Positions 1 through 12,019 are shown, numbered from the stretch's first letter. The stretch is DNA of 64,000 nucleotides from Sanderia malayensis (GCA_013076295.1 RQOL01000374.1:1178001-1242000); one strand, 5' to 3'. Numbers and translations: made by a program. Notes: generated from the sequence alone by a model not told the origin.

Positions 1-1060
1 AATGACTCGTCCAACATCAGTGTGCTGTGCAGCGCCTGGATTGTGGGCTTGTGCAATCAGATTTTGTTGTTCAGCTCTTCTGTAAAGGTGATCCATCAGT
101 CCTTTGTACGACTCAACTCTGAGATCTTTCTGATGGTATCTGATATAAGCAAGGTCGTTGCCTTCTATCTTGGTGAATGCGTCAACCAAGTACTGTTGAA
201 ACAGTAGTCTTGAGAGGTGAAGGGCTGAGAATCCTTCCCGTACTTGGGTTCTGTATGTGTAGAATTGGTTGGGTGTTACTCTGGTTTGGCGCCGTTCAGC
301 TTGGTCAGCGGGGATTTGTGAACGCGCTGATGGCACTCTTGCGATTGTTGTACCCCAACCATGTTCACCGAACAGAAACAGCAGCGGATACGTGAGTGGA
401 TCGGCGACTGGATTGGTTGCTTTGATGTTAATCAAGTAGCCGTCACGTCTCTGGATTTGCATGGTTCTTTCGTTTGGATCTGGTGCACCACCGTCTTTTG
501 TGCTGTAGATTGCTGCTATTTCTGACGCTGCGGGAGTGTCGTATCTTCGATCCTGGTTGGCTCTTGACGTGATAATCATGTCGAATGTGGGAATGGGCTC
601 ATTTGCTGCAGTTGCCTGTTCTTTTTGCTGTTGCAGTATGTCGCCTATGTTCTTGTATTCTTGAGCATATGGGTTGACTGCAAGAAGTTCGTCTTGGAGC
701 TTCTTGTTGGTGTCTTTATTGAGATCCCTGTTGGTGGGATTGTATATTGCATATTTTGGCTGCTGTCCTGGCAATGGGCCAAGGCGGGCTAAACAAAAAA
801 AAACAGGTTGTTAATAATGACTGATCATGCAATACTAAAAAGTTGTAAAAGAAATATGTTATTGTGTAACGGAACATAAGGTAATGAAGTGGGAACAGAA
901 TTTTAAACATACCTGTCCTGCGATATGCACTGCCATGTATTGTTATTACGGATGGCCCCCTGCCTGGAACTTGGGGTATATTTGCTGTCCAGGATGCCAT
1001 TGCCATGGTAGCATTGTATTTGCGAAATTTGAAAAGAAAATCTTTTGAATCTCTTTGCGT
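1..1060 (-). pseudogene. Helitron Rep-region gene fragment (copy 1), with intron
   Basis: The reverse strand is open from the window edge to 788 (about 262 codons, no stop) and continues through an intron (789-912) into exon 913 to about 1060. The protein closely parallels the Helitron at 23.6-26.1 kb: shared strings include MAMASW, PTFDMIITSR/PTFKMIITGR, ADPLTYPL, LLFQQYLVDA and GLMDHL. This is the region just upstream of, and entering, the Helitron Rep (HUH) replication-initiator domain, which nicks and joins DNA during rolling-circle transposition. The HUH motif itself would lie beyond the left window edge. At its N-terminal side the reading frame runs straight into the Copia element near 1060-1100, so that end is lost. 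The family call is firm; whether this copy is active cannot be judged. Confidence 0.88.
789..912 (-). other. Spliceosomal intron in Helitron copy 1
   Basis: On the minus strand the exon ends in ACAG, followed by GTATGT. The intron ends in a T-rich tract plus TTTAG, then CCCGCC. Removing 124 nt joins the two reading frames. The Helitron at 24.35 kb has an intron at the same codon phase after the same protein segment, which supports real splicing. Confidence 0.8.
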
Positions 1061-1107
1061 TCTGTTTGTTCTGTTTTGCGTGTCTTATTCGTTCATGGTA
1101 TTTGGCG

Positions 1108-4100
1108 ATGGCGACATCAGGGGACGAAACTAGCGGAGGTTTCAAAGTTGAGAAACTCACAGGAGATAACTATTACTCATGGAAATTCCAAATGAAGATG
1201 GCGTTGGTTGGAAAGGATTTACGAGACATAGTCACTGGCGATGAAGTATTGGATGGAACAGCTGCTGTAGTTCAACAAAGAAAATTCCAACGAAGGGAAA
1301 ATATTGCATTAGCCACGATTTGTCTGTCAGTTTTACCAAGCCTTCAAATTTATGTTCGTGCTGCGAAAAGTGCTAAAAAAGCCTGGGATAATTTGGAGCA
1401 GCACTTCGAGAAAAGATCTTTATCTCAGAAGGTTTTTTATCGCCGCAAACTATATTCTGCTAGGCTAGAGAAAGGCACAACGATGTTGGAGCATGTCAAT
1501 GGTTTGCAAACACTGTCCGACCATTTGGAATCCGTGGGAGATCCGATAATGGAGAAGGATCTAGTCATGATTTTGATTAGTAGCCTAACGGAAGACTACA
1601 ATCATTTAATCACGGCATTGGAGACCATAGCAGAAGACAGATTGTCTTGGGTTTATGTGCGTGATAGAGTTCTGCACAAATATGAAAAACTTCATCAAAA
1701 TGCTGCGAATGAAGGGGCTGCAACGAAAAATGACGACGCGCTATTGGTAATTAGCAAGAAGAAGTCAGATGGCCAACGTAAGAAATGTTTTTATTGCCAA
1801 AAAGAAGGACATTTCGCAAGGAATTGCTTCAAGAAAAAGGCCGATATGAAAGCAAAACAACGAGCCGAATCTACAAATTGTGCGGACACCGAAGACGAAC
1901 CAGACGATGGGTTTGCTCTGACAGCAAACAACGGTACCGAACAGTCTGGTGATGAATGGTTGATAGACTCAGGGGCGTCACAGCACATGATATATGAGAA
2001 CTCTGGAATGTTAAACTATGAGAAATTTCCAACACCAAGGAACATCAGATTGGCTGATAACAGGATCGTCCATGCGTATGGGAAAGGCAATATCAGAATT
2101 CCAATATACGATGGCACAAAGAAATGGAATTTCATGTTGTGTGGTGTTCTTTTCGTTCCAGAACTGAAAAGGAAGTTGTTGTCGTTGTCTTCTATGATAG
2201 ACAAAGGAAGCGAAATTTGCTTTGATGGGAAATCCTGTACAGCAACAAACAACGGTTTGTCGGTAGCCATTGGACACAAACAAGGAAATCTATTTAAGCT
2301 GAACAATAGAACAAGTAATTCAGCTTGCGCAGTTTCTTCACAAGACAGTAATGGCAAAATGAATTTATGGCATTCTCGTTATGCACATTTGGGGATCAAT
2401 AACCTGAAGCTCCTGAAGGAGAAGTCAATGGTTGACGGGTTGGTCTTTAACTCTGAAGAAAGCATCGATTCATGTGAAATCTGAAGAAAGCAGAGATGCG
2501 AGGCATTTCCCAAGAAGAGTCAAAGTCAGACAACACAGTTATTGGAGTTGGTCCATAGTGATGTTGGCAAAATAAATGTTGATTCAGTGGGAGGATCTAG
2601 ATACTACGTGACGTTTATCGACGACTTTTCAAGATACACTGTGGTGCATTTTTTAAAGAAGAAGAGTGAAGTTCTTGATAAATTTAAAGAATTTGTAGCA
2701 TTAATGGAAAACCTCACGGAAAAGAAAGTCAAAGCATTGCGTACTGACAATGAAGGTGAATACATATCTGCAGCGTTTCAGCAGTTTTGCTCAAATCATG
2801 GGATCAGAAGGGAATTCACGATTCCAATGAATCCTCAACAAAACGGTGTTTCAGAGAGGATGAATCGCACGTTAATGGAGAGTACAAGATGTATGTTGCA
2901 TCATGCTGAATTGCCAAAGATGTTCTGGGCAGAGGCGCTAAATACAGCGGTGTACTTGTGGAACAGAAGTCCGACAGTTGCACTTGATGGTGTAACACCT
3001 TATGAACGTTTCTTCGGCAAGAAGCCAGATGTAGGGAACTTGAAAACATTTGGATGCAAGGCATTTGTGCATATTCCAAGTGAAAAGAGAAGTAAGTTGG
3101 ATGCCAAGTCAATCACCTGCGTATTCATTGGATATGGAACAACGAGCAAAGCATTCAAGTTTTACGACCCTGTGAAGAAAAGAACGTTCATTAGTAAAGA
3201 TGCAAAGTTCTTGGAAAACGACTTTAATTTCAAGCAACTGTGCAGTGAAAGACATGACAATGAACAAGATTTGTTCATCCTGCCTGAAGTGAGCTCTGAA
3301 GAAAAGGAATGTGAACCAGAAAATCACAACCGAACTGAAGGCGATTTGCCAGTCGATGCTGTTCGTGTAATTGATGCTGATTGTGTAATTGATGCTGTTC
3401 GAGTAATTGATGAACAAGAAGAACCTAGACGTTCCACAACAGTGAGAAATGCTCCAGAGAGACCTGGAATAATCACTGGAGATTGGTGGACAGATGAAGG
3501 TTTAAACTGTTCTATTGCAACGGCTGATAATGCTGAACCAACAAGTATCAATGATGCACTTAATGGCATGCACGCTCCACATTGGAAGAAGGCCATTGAA
3601 AGTGAATATAAATTGCTTCTTAAGAACAGAACATGGGATTTAGTCGACCTACCAACTGCAAAGAACCTGGTTGGATGTAAATGGGTTTTTAAAATCAAGA
3701 GAAACTCTGATGGCAGTATCAACAGATACAAGGCTAGACTGGTCGCACAAGGATTCTCGCAAGAAACAGGAATCGATTATGATGAGATATACGCACCAGT
3801 TGCCAGATATAATTCAATCCGCACGGTTTTAGCCGTGGCAAGTGCATTGGATTATCAAGTACATCAGATGGATGTAAAAACAGCATTCTTAAATGGAAAA
3901 CTTGATCAAGACATTTACATGAAGCAACCAGATGGGTGTATAGATGAGAAACATTCAAACAAAGTTTGTAAGCTTCAAAGAAGTCTTTATGGCTTAAAAC
4001 AATCTGCTCGATGCTGGAATCTAGAGATGGATAGATATCTGAAGTCAGCAGGCTACAAGCAAAGTGATGCAGATTATTGCATCTATACCAAATCAAAGAA

Positions 4101-5103
4101 TGATAAAGAGAAGAGAAGAAGTCAAGTCATCATAGCGCTCTATGTAGATGACATAATCATAGCATCAAACGACACAGATATGTTGCGAGCTGAAAAGAAA
4201 TCATTATCTGAAAAGTTTGAAATGGAGGATCTAGGCGAAGCTCACTACTGCCTAGGAATGGAAATCAACCGTGATCGTGAGAAGAAAATTCTACAGATTA
4301 GTCAAAAAGCCTATTTGGAAAATATGCTGAAGAGATTTGGCATGAATGATTGCAAAGCAGTTGCAACACCTTTGGAAGCTGGAGTAAGCTTTACCAAAAC
4401 AGGTGAAGTTGCCAAATCAGTCAACCTCAAAGAACATCAAGCAGCAATTGGATCTTTGAATTATGCTGCAGTCGCAACTAGGCCTGACATATCTACAGCG
4501 GTTGGAAAGTTAAGCCAATACATGTCTAATCCCTCACATGAACATTGGCAAGGGATTAAAAGAATATTCCGCTACATTAGAGGGACATTGGATTATCATC
4601 TGCAATACGATGGTAACAAAACAAATTTACAATTACAAGGCTACGTCGATGCTGACTGGGCTGGAGATACCGATACAAGAAAGTCAACATTGGGATATAT
4701 ATTCTAAGTTGCTGGAAGCTCAGTCTCTTGGAGAAGCCAAAGACAAGCCATAGTTGCATTATCATCAACAGAGGCTGAATATGTTGCTATGAGTCTAGCA
4801 GCTCAAGATGCAATATGGTTACGTCAATTGCTAAATAGCTTAGAAATCAAGCAATCACAACCGACTACGCTGTACGAGGATAATCAAGGAGCCATTGCAT
4901 TGTCGAAGAATCCCAGCAACCACTCGAGAACAAAACACATAGATGCTAAGTACCATTTTATTTGGGAAACAATTCAAAGTAAGCAAATTGGAGTTGAATA
5001 TTGCAAGACGGACAAGATGGTTGCAGACACGCTTACTAAAGGATTACCAAAGCACAAGTTCCAGGAGCTACGTTCATTGAAGGGTATAACAATACGGAAA
5101 TAA
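1108..5103 (+). pseudogene. Copia (Ty1-like) retrotransposon Gag-Pol, two in-frame stops
   Basis: A single reading frame of about 1,330 codons starts at the ATG at 1108 (MATSGDE). Domains in order: Gag with a CCHC knuckle (CFYCQKEGHFARNC, near residue 227); aspartic protease (LIDSGASQHM, ~284); GAG-pre-integrase and integrase core (FIDDFSRY ~502, RTDNEGEY, NPQQNGVSERMNR); reverse transcriptase (WVFKIKR, YVDD at 4141-4152); RNase H (YVDADWAGD ~1178, STEAEYVA). This order (integrase before RT) is diagnostic of Copia/Pseudoviridae. Two stops interrupt it, TGA at 2482-2484 in the HHCC zinc region and TAA at 4705-4707 in RNase H. No frameshift is seen across about 4 kb, so decay is recent. An ATG at 1045 is also in frame but lies in the Helitron junction. 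No 5' LTR is visible upstream. Confidence 0.95.
3355..3411 (+). repeat. 18-bp tandem repeat inside Copia ORF, three units
   Basis: The unit GATGCTGTTCGTGTAATT is repeated three times with few changes, encoding three DAVRVI-like hexamers between the integrase and RT domains. The length is a multiple of three, so the frame is kept. Confidence 0.85.
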
Positions 5104-5455
5104 TAAACTCGTCAAGTGGGAGTTGACACTAGCTGCATACTTCCGTTTCCTTCGCTTTATATTGTCACAGTTATATTCTTTCAGTTTACGAACAAGATGT
5201 TATTACTTTGATTTCATTATATATTACGTTTACCAGTATATCAAAGTGTTTCTTCATTTGTGTTTCCATACCTTTAACAGCTTACAGTACGTCTTAAAAC
5301 TAGCTACTTCTGATAATGATAATAATAATAATAATAATAAAACACAATTCCATTTGCATGGTTTTTCGCTGTGCGTGAAAGGAAAAAATTTTACAAATTT
5401 ACAAAAATTAATGGTGAAACCCTAAGCAATAAGTTAAAAACATAAAAGTAAACAA
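5104..5455 (+). repeat. Copia 3' end: polypurine tract, probable 3' LTR start, (AAT)n tract
   Basis: Just after the Copia stop is CAAGTGGGAG, the usual Copia-type polypurine tract, followed by TTGACACTAGC. The 3' LTR probably begins near 5122-5124. Its far end cannot be fixed because no 5' LTR is present for comparison. An (AAT)n microsatellite lies at 5313-5340. Confidence 0.5.
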
Positions 5456-6093
5456 AATATGATATGAAAACCTAAATAAAATGATGAATTGATGCCCATT
5501 TAAAATAAAGCATTACTGATTCTTAAAAGATGTTCTAACATGGCTGTAAACAGCATTTTTATATTTGTTGCAATTTGGCTCATTTCTAATGTTGTTTGGC
5601 AGTTTGTTGAATTCACTTGCGCCTTTGTGTAGGAACATTCGTTGTCCGCTGTTTGATAATGCTCGCGGCAGAGTCAATAGAAGGCGGTTTCTTGTATGTA
5701 GGAATGAATTTCATGATTTCTTCCAAAGCAGTTGCTGAAATATGCTGGAGCAGCTCCATTAACGCATTTGTGCATAAAATTCAGTCGATGCTCAAGACGC
5801 CTTTCTTTCAGTGGTACTCAGTTCAGTCTAACCAAAGCTGGGGATATATGATCATATTTCCTAACCCCAGTGACAATTCGTGCAGCAAAATTCTGAGGCT
5901 TTTGCAGCTTTGATAAAACACACTGAGCGGCATTGCCATAGACTAGATCACAGTAGTCGATTACTGATAATGCAGTAGCTTGAACTACACTAGCAAAAGT
6001 CTTTTCACTAATCATGTTTCGTAAAAAGCTCAAATGAATAAAAAAAATGAAAAAGATGAAAGTTAGACTCATCCTGAAATTTGCCCCAACCAC
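5456..6093 (-). pseudogene. LINE reverse transcriptase, 3' fragment
   Basis: The minus strand encodes the C-terminal thumb region of a non-LTR reverse transcriptase: SVIDYCDLVYGNA, LQNFAARIVTG-like, DHISPALVRLN. After an in-frame TGA (5826-5828 region) it continues with LKERRLEHRLNFMHKCVNG and then shifts frame near 5690. This is the pattern of a 5'-truncated, decayed LINE (CR1/Jockey/RTE-like; the clade was not resolved). No catalytic YxDD remains in the window. Confidence 0.75.
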
Positions 6094-6381
6094 CTTTTTT
6101 GGACAGGGGTCTCCTACCCGATTTCAAAAAAAAGGACACAGCTTTAGCTTTCCTACAAAAACAGATAATAACACGAAAATTGGCTCTTAGAGGCTATTTG
6201 GAGTGCTGAACAAGTTTAGGGATCAAGCAAATCTCAATCATGCCCCTAATTCTGTTTTTAAGTGGGGGCACTAGTGCCCAGACCCCCTTTGCATCCTTAA
6301 TTTTCATTGTCCTTAATTTTCCTGGCCTTTACATCCTTTCTTACAAGAGCAAGAAATTAGCTCGGAACAGGACTTTGAAGC
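6094..6381. other. Noncoding stretch, probable left flank of the YqaJ/THAP transposon
   Basis: No gene was recognised here. This is probably the 5' untranslated part of the following transposon, but no convincing terminal inverted repeat was found when compared with the 8.9-9.1 kb side. Confidence 0.3.
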
Positions 6382-7205
6382 ATGCCGCCTTCTTTATCTG
6401 AGCTTGCTGCAAGATTTCATGATGAAATTTGTGAGCCATATGAATTTGTTGTTGAAAAATTCACGAGCAAGCTATGTTTCACTGCTATGCAGCTTGCTCA
6501 TTTAGAAAAGGTAACACAGCAACAAGCATCTTACAAAGAGTGGTTTGCACAGCGTAAAGGCAGGCTTACAGCTTCAGTCCACCAAGAAATTTACAATAAA
6601 GTTGCTAAAATCTTAAGCCATAAAAGTAATGTTATCACAACACCATTGGTTGAAAAAGTTATAGGATTAGACAAGGATCTAAAATGTTTACCCCAAATCA
6701 AATGGGGTAATCTAAATGAAGAAATAGCAGCAACTGCATTTTTCAAGGAGGTTGTAAAAAGAAATCTCTTCATGTGGCATATTTGTTTGTCCACAGTTTC
6801 AGAATAATGCGATGCAAATGCTGTCCACCTTCTTGCATAGAGATTAAGTGCCCATTTTCACTTAAAGAAACTGCATTCAACCTCGGATGGCAGCGTTTGG
6901 GCTTTATGGAAAAGGCGGGTGAAAAAATTGTCCTGAAAAAGTCCCACAAATATTATGCACAGGTCCAGGATCAAATGGCATGTTCAGGTTATGAGAGATC
7001 ATACTTTGTAGTGTGGGAACCAGTATCAAAAGTTCCTCACATTGAAAAAATAATATTTGACAAGCAGTTTTGGAGTGATATGTACCCAAGCCTAAACATA
7101 TTTTTTAAGCAATTTATTTTGAAACAGCTATTGGGGATTCATACGGTTAGCTTTTGTGCCTTTTGTGGAAAACATTGCTTGAAAAGAAAGAGAGACGTAA
7201 TCTGA
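6382..7205 (+). pseudogene. YqaJ-like (lambda-exonuclease fold) nuclease of a DNA transposon
   Basis: Two overlapping frames (6382-6807 and 6774-7205) make one broken protein. The first half carries WFAQRKGRLTAS, the substrate-side motif of YqaJ-like nucleases, and IKWGNLNEE. The second half carries CIEIKCPFS (E-x-K catalytic motif) and HKYYAQVQDQM. Between them the expected GxSPDG-type segment with a catalytic Asp is missing, where the frame changes (about 6760-6810). The nuclease is therefore probably dead. YqaJ nucleases of this kind accompany THAP/DDE_Tnp_4 transposases in some eukaryotic DNA transposons (I recall ISL2EU). The matching transposase lies convergently just downstream, supporting a two-gene element. 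Confidence 0.8.
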
Positions 7206-7554
7206 TACAGAGGGCAGTTTTACATGCTCATGATGTGGTGAATCATTTCAAAACAAATGCTGTTCAAATATTTCATTGGCTTGTGAAGAATGCACGGCAA
7301 ATGATTTGGAGTTAGATTTTGAATAGACACTTTGTGTCTGACTTTGAAATTGTTTTAGTTATCTGTTGCTTTTCAGTTATCTGTTGCTTTTTAGTTATCT
7401 GTTGTTGTTGATTTTGAGAAATATATTCAAACCCAGTAAATGTTTGCAGACAAAAAAACAAAGCAGGTTCTAAATCCAACTGTTCTTGGATACAACTTAA
7501 TAGTAATCATGTTTGAAACGAGAATGAGTATAATAAAACAATATTGTTGATTTA
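7206..7554. other. Intergenic gap between convergent genes, with an 18-bp triple repeat
   Basis: Noncoding. Three near-identical 18-bp units (AGTTATCTGTTGCTTTTT type) lie at about 7356-7410. Nothing else was recognised. Confidence 0.4.
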
Positions 7555-8850
7555 CTTTAAATGCAAAGAGGCTCAGAAAAGTTTGTGAGAATACAGCAAC
7601 ACTTTATAACATCGTCTATTACTGGTAAAAGCAAAATGGGAAGTTCCATCCGCAGAATTTTAAAATATTTTAGTCTTCCTATTGCATTTTGAACATAAAT
7701 TCTAGCATTTGACAGTCAGATTTTTTAGGGGGGGGTATTGCAAGTGAACACTGGCGAAATGCCAATATGTCACTGATGTTGAAACCTCTATCTGCCATCA
7801 ATTGGTCACCAGGCCTTAATCTTTCAAGGAAATCTGAGTCTTCAACAATGAATTTGTCAGATGCCCTACCACCATATCAATCAGATAAATATGAAATTGC
7901 ACCATTAGGGGTTATAGCAATGAACACTGACAGTGCAGTGGTATTTGTATTCACTCCATAAAGCTGCCTGAACTTCAAGGCTAGATGAGGTTTCAGTGAA
8001 GATCTCTGTACAATCAATTATACTTATACAATAAGGAAAATGCTTGAGAAAAATATCTGGCAGGTTTCTTTTGATATCTTTACGAGGGGGCCATCTGATC
8101 ATGAATGCAAGATCAAGTGCAATCAATTGAACCCAAGTGAAGAAAATTTGACTATTCAAGCCAGAGCTAATGTCAAAACGCCAAGCCAATTCCTCAATTA
8201 GTGTACCCAAGCACAGCTTCATAAGCGTCAGCAAAAACTCTTGCTCTAAGCTGAGTTTACGTTGTGGACCCTTTTTATTATGTTTGAGAGATGCCTTATC
8301 AGGGGTCAACTTCTCTTCTCTCCAATACTGCATGTTGTTTGCATTTTCTAATAACTGATCAAACAAAAATTTGAAAGTTACTGTCTTTTATGCCAGTAAA
8401 TAGCTTCACATCACTGTCCCTTGTGATTTGCGCAAATAACATTGGAATTTTTTGAAATGTTGCTTCAGAGTCATTTCTTGCCGGTTCAATTTTATTGGGA
8501 GCTGTCCGTTTACAAGGAACTTCAACAGTGACATGATTAATTTTCCTTCTCCTTTGGGGGGATCTTTTCCATTTCAGGTCACTTTCTGTTAAAAATATTG
8601 ACAGTGAAGGGGATACTGGTGTAGGTTTCCCATACTCAAAATGCTTGGAGCACACAAATTTGTGGTCAGCTGCAGTGAAGCATTTCTTATCTAGTGCCTT
8701 TTTTATTACGAGCTCCCATTTTTGTCTTAAAACAACATACACTGGGAAAACATGAAACTTTAATTCCTCAACATGACTTCTAACAAACCATTCTTCTGGG
8801 CAATTTTTACCCTTGTGGCACCCAGAAACACAACATTTATCTTTTCCCAT
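7555..8850 (-). pseudogene. THAP-domain DDE transposase (DDE_Tnp_4 type)
   Basis: The ATG at 8850 opens an N-terminal THAP zinc finger: C-x4-C pair (CCVSGC), W at KWELVI, then CSKHF, matching the C2CH pattern. After a frameshift near 8362 comes the coiled/HTH part (MQYWREEK; LSLEQEFLLTLMKLCLG). Then the DDE_Tnp_4 core follows with IIDCTEIFTE (first Asp), SDKFIVED and LMADRGF (second Asp). Further breaks: a frameshift near 7905-7915, an in-frame TGA soon after, and another shift near 7700. The last catalytic position reads YVQNAIGRLKYF, with Gln where related proteins have Glu. THAP fingers bind the transposon ends and the RNase-H-fold core cuts and joins. The gene is clearly inactive. Confidence 0.88.
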
Positions 8851-9597
8851 ATTTAATTCTTTAAAAAATGCAAGTCACTGGCCTACATTTTCCACACAAT
8901 ATTCCAATAAACAATAAACAATAAAACAATTTCAGACACGTATTGATATAAGCCGACAATTGTGAAGAAACTTTGAAATTTGGCGAGGAAAATGTCAGCT
9001 GATATTTATAAATGTTTATTTACCCCTTGTTCGCCCCCTTGTCTGGGTTGTGCGCATTTTTAAACCTATTGCATAATTTGGACGCCCTTCTGACTGTAAG
9101 TCAGAGCCGAAGTAGAAGAAGGAAAAATTAAAAACGCCACTGTGTCAGAATCTATTGCTCGAAAAATGAGATTTTTGCAGATTATTCCGTTTAATAACAG
9201 GGGATGCTTCATTTTAAGTTTGTAGAGGGTGCCAAGCAGATTTCTGAAGATACGGGCAAAAATGTTGACTTCTGTCGAGGTATTTTGTAAACAGTGGCGA
9301 AGGCCGCCACAGTTTGTGAAGGATCAGCATTATTTCTGTGGGAAAGTTGATTGAAATAAATTTAGAATAACATACCTCATACCTATAGGTAGGTCTGTAT
9401 GATTTTTCTATCCATTGGGTTGTTCGAGTGATACGTTGTGACAATTCAATTATCGTCTCTGATCTCAATTAAAAACTGAAAATTGTGTGCCTTGTGCGCT
9501 CCAAATCGAAAAATATTTCCCTTTTTCCCAGCATGCTTTTCTTTCCGTGAAAAGGCCTATTATATTGTGGTGTCCTTTGGAGCACTTACAATTAAAA
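8851..9597. other. Noncoding stretch between two transposons
   Basis: Holds the upstream region of the THAP transposase and the unmarked right edge of that element. A search by eye for inverted repeats matching 6.1-6.3 kb found nothing reliable. No gene was recognised in 9100-9597. Confidence 0.35.
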
Positions 9598-10678
9598 ATG
9601 GTTTGTCCAGTTCATCGTTTGCAGCTAAAGCCATCTTTGGGTGTATCTCAGCAGGATACATTTACGTCCTCTTTGGGTGTATCTCAGGAGGATACATTTA
9701 CGGAGAAAACATTATTTGCCTTTTCCAGCCATAACAAAATAATTGAAATATTTCTTGATCAATTCTACTGTGACAAAAAATTATATGAAGATCAGATGTG
9801 AATGGTTTTGGGAACGAGAATATCTACAAATCATATGTTTAGGATAAGTAAAAATGTGGGAACATATCGAGCTCATGATGGAAAATTTGTACATCAGTTT
9901 GAAAATCTATTCATTGTGTTAAACGAACATCGCAAAGTTATGACCTAGCGATAAGGAAGTGAAAGACTTATTGGAGGATTTAAAATCCAGGTTACAGAGT
10001 GAGGGCATTTCACCTGAAAGTGTTTATGTTGATACATGCTGCCGTGCCAGAGGTGAAAGCAAGTTTTATAAAGAAATCTTTGGCAAAGAAGGACACATAA
10101 AATTAGATCTTTTCCATGCTGTTCAAAGGGTACTGAAGCAAATAAGGTCAAAAAATTCACAAGAGAAATCAGCTTTCGGAAAGGAATTTGGGTGGATTTT
10201 CCGCAGTCACGGAGATACAGGTATAGCGAGAAACGAACAAATGCCTTCCACAGCTTATATATTATCTAACTTAAGACTATTTCTGCAAAGAAGGGAGCCT
10301 ATTTTCCAAAGCAACAGAGATGTGTGGTGTAATGTTGAATATGAAATTGAAAAGTTAAGAGTGCATATCCATAATGGTTGTTTGTCAGATCTGTATTCAG
10401 AAAACGACACAAATGCCAATGAAAGACTGCATAAACTACTGAACCAGTCTCTGGTAGCAGGATCTGCATATATTGGACCAGAACTTATAGTAGCAGTTTT
10501 AACTATTAAATTTTATACCTATAACAACAAAGCAAAAGGGTACAAACATACATGTAACAGCAGATTAATACCTTGTCCACCAATAGAATATTCATGCATT
10601 AATGCCAACCGATGCGAGCGTGGATCCAATATTTGTTCATCAAGTAAAACATCCGCCAGTTTTGAATTTAAACGTTAA
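9598..10678 (+). pseudogene. Unclassified DDE-like transposase, broken
   Basis: Translation gives three blocks. FLDQFYCDKKLYEDQM is followed, after a TGA, by MVLGTRISTNHMFRISKNVG. Then, after a frameshift near 9950, comes VKDLLEDLKSRLQSEG, VYVDTCCRARG, IKLDLFHAVQRVLKQI, RSHGDTGIARNEQMPS and NANERLHKLLNQS. The D-CC, D-FH and N-ER pattern resembles an RNase-H-fold transposase seen in cnidarian and fish genomes, but I cannot name the superfamily. A 36-bp direct duplication (9634-9705) repeats LGVSQxDTF near the start. The frame reaches TAA at 10676-10678 and reopens immediately in the same frame. The gene appears to be fused or coupled to the OTU-like domain downstream. Confidence 0.6.
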
Positions 10679-10684
10679 AGTCAA

Positions 10685-11282
10685 ATGGAAAATTCAGCAA
10701 GTGAAGATAATGCCAGTGGTGATCGTCAGGACACAGTTTTTGTAGATTCTGTCCAAATGCTATTGAAAAAACATGGACTTGAAACATTGATACTTAAAGT
10801 GTCGGCTTTGTATAGGTTGTTACAAAAGATAAATTCTGCTTGTAATAGATGGGACTATGATGTGTTTGATGCTCCATTAACTTGCGTGGGTAATATCAAT
10901 TTGGTTCATATATTTGGAGAAAACATGCGCGACATTGATGAAGCAAAAAGAGTCCTAAAAAAAATTTGAGTAGTTTTGGCTTACATTTGGGAGAAACACT
11001 CCCGGATGGTGACTGTGCATTTCGGTCGATTGTATGGCAGATATATCAGCTTCGAGATACGCTTTCGGCTGAGGTTATGTTCCCTGTTTTGACACACTGG
11101 CAAGATCTTGGTCTTAGTCTAGTTGATGAGTCTGCAGATGCATACACTCTACGCCAGCTGTTCGTGGACAGGTTGCAAGAAGATCCAGCGTACAACAGCT
11201 GCTTTGTGCAAAGCGAGAACCAAGAAGATACATTTCTGAACTGCAGAAGGTCGGGATTTTGGCAATCAAATATTGGCGACCT
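10685..11282 (+). pseudogene. OTU-like cysteine protease domain of the same element, 5' part
   Basis: The frame from 10685 (MENSASEDN) ends in an A-run at 10958-10966, where a one-base slip leads into LSSFGLHLGETLPDGDCAFRSI. DGDCAFRSI is the catalytic Asp/Cys motif of OTU-family deubiquitinases, here with the usual Cys. Reading continues with TLRQLFVDRL and FWQSNIGDL, where the normal domain would go on to a strand ending in the catalytic His. At 11283 the reading is cut by an inserted repeat mosaic; a plausible continuation appears at 14519. Confidence 0.6.
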
Positions 11283-11537
11283 ACAATCATTGACAAAAGG
11301 TCTTGAGACATTGAAAAATTTGCGTCACTTTTCAATGAGAAACATAATATTTTTGGAAAATACCGAGCCATTCCCCTCCCCCCAAATCAATGTTGTTATT
11401 TTTGATGGACAGGTTTATCAGGGAGTGCTAAAAACAATTCTAAACATCCTCAACACTGAATAGGGGGAGGGGGGTCTGTTTTTTTCGGGACATATGAGAA
11501 ATTTTTTAACTGTCTCACACCTTATGGCGAGGATTGT
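11283..11537. mobile_element. Small inverted-repeat element X, copy 1
   Basis: 255 bp. Left end ACAATCATTGACAAAAGG and the reverse complement of the right end, ACAATCCTCGCCATAAGG, match at 14 of 18 positions; the similarity continues inward. Three copies of X occur (see 12835 and 14269). This is MITE-like. The short open reading frame through it is incidental. Confidence 0.65.
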
Positions 11538-11803
11538 CTTTGGTGAAAATTCCTAAATATAAGGCGAGCATGCCCGATTTTATCTACTGTGGGCAATTTC
11601 AACCCGCTGAGTTCGAATCTGGTGTTCAAAATGGTGTAACTAATGTTGATTAGCTTTTGTGACAAAAACAATTAGAAAAAGATGCTGTGCAACACAATAT
11701 CACGAGATTGTCAAAGCAGGAGTTTCAGGATAGAATCATTGAAACTATGAACAGAATACCAAAGTGGAAAATAGACAAAACAATTAGTCTGGCCAACGAA
11801 TAA

Positions 11804-12019
11804 TACACGGTTAACGGACGATTAACGGACGGATAACACCATGGTCTATATTTATTCAGTACTAAATTTAACGATTAACACGGTTAACGGCAATTATTTT
11901 AAAATACTAGTGATAATATTTATAAGAATATGCCGTTAACCGTGTTATTCGTCAAATTTAGTACTGAATAACTATAGACCATAGTGTTATCCGTCCGTTA
12001 ATCGTCCGTTAACCGTGCA
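11804..12019. mobile_element. Palindromic MITE, copy 1
   Basis: A near-perfect inverted repeat: CACGGTTAACGGACGATTAA at the left and its complement at the right. The arms continue through ATAACAC-ATGGTCTATA to a short AT-rich centre. It has no coding capacity and the target duplication is unclear. Confidence 0.75.

Noticed and set aside
22..395. Plus-strand ORFs at the left edge
   Set aside because: They are antisense to an uninterrupted Helitron frame.
2816..4096. Minus-strand ORFs within Copia
   Set aside because: Antisense shadows of a well-defined Gag-Pol frame.
11283..11463. Continuation of the OTU protein through LTKGLETLKNLRHFSM
   Set aside because: This stretch belongs to repeated element X, present three times; the frame is incidental.
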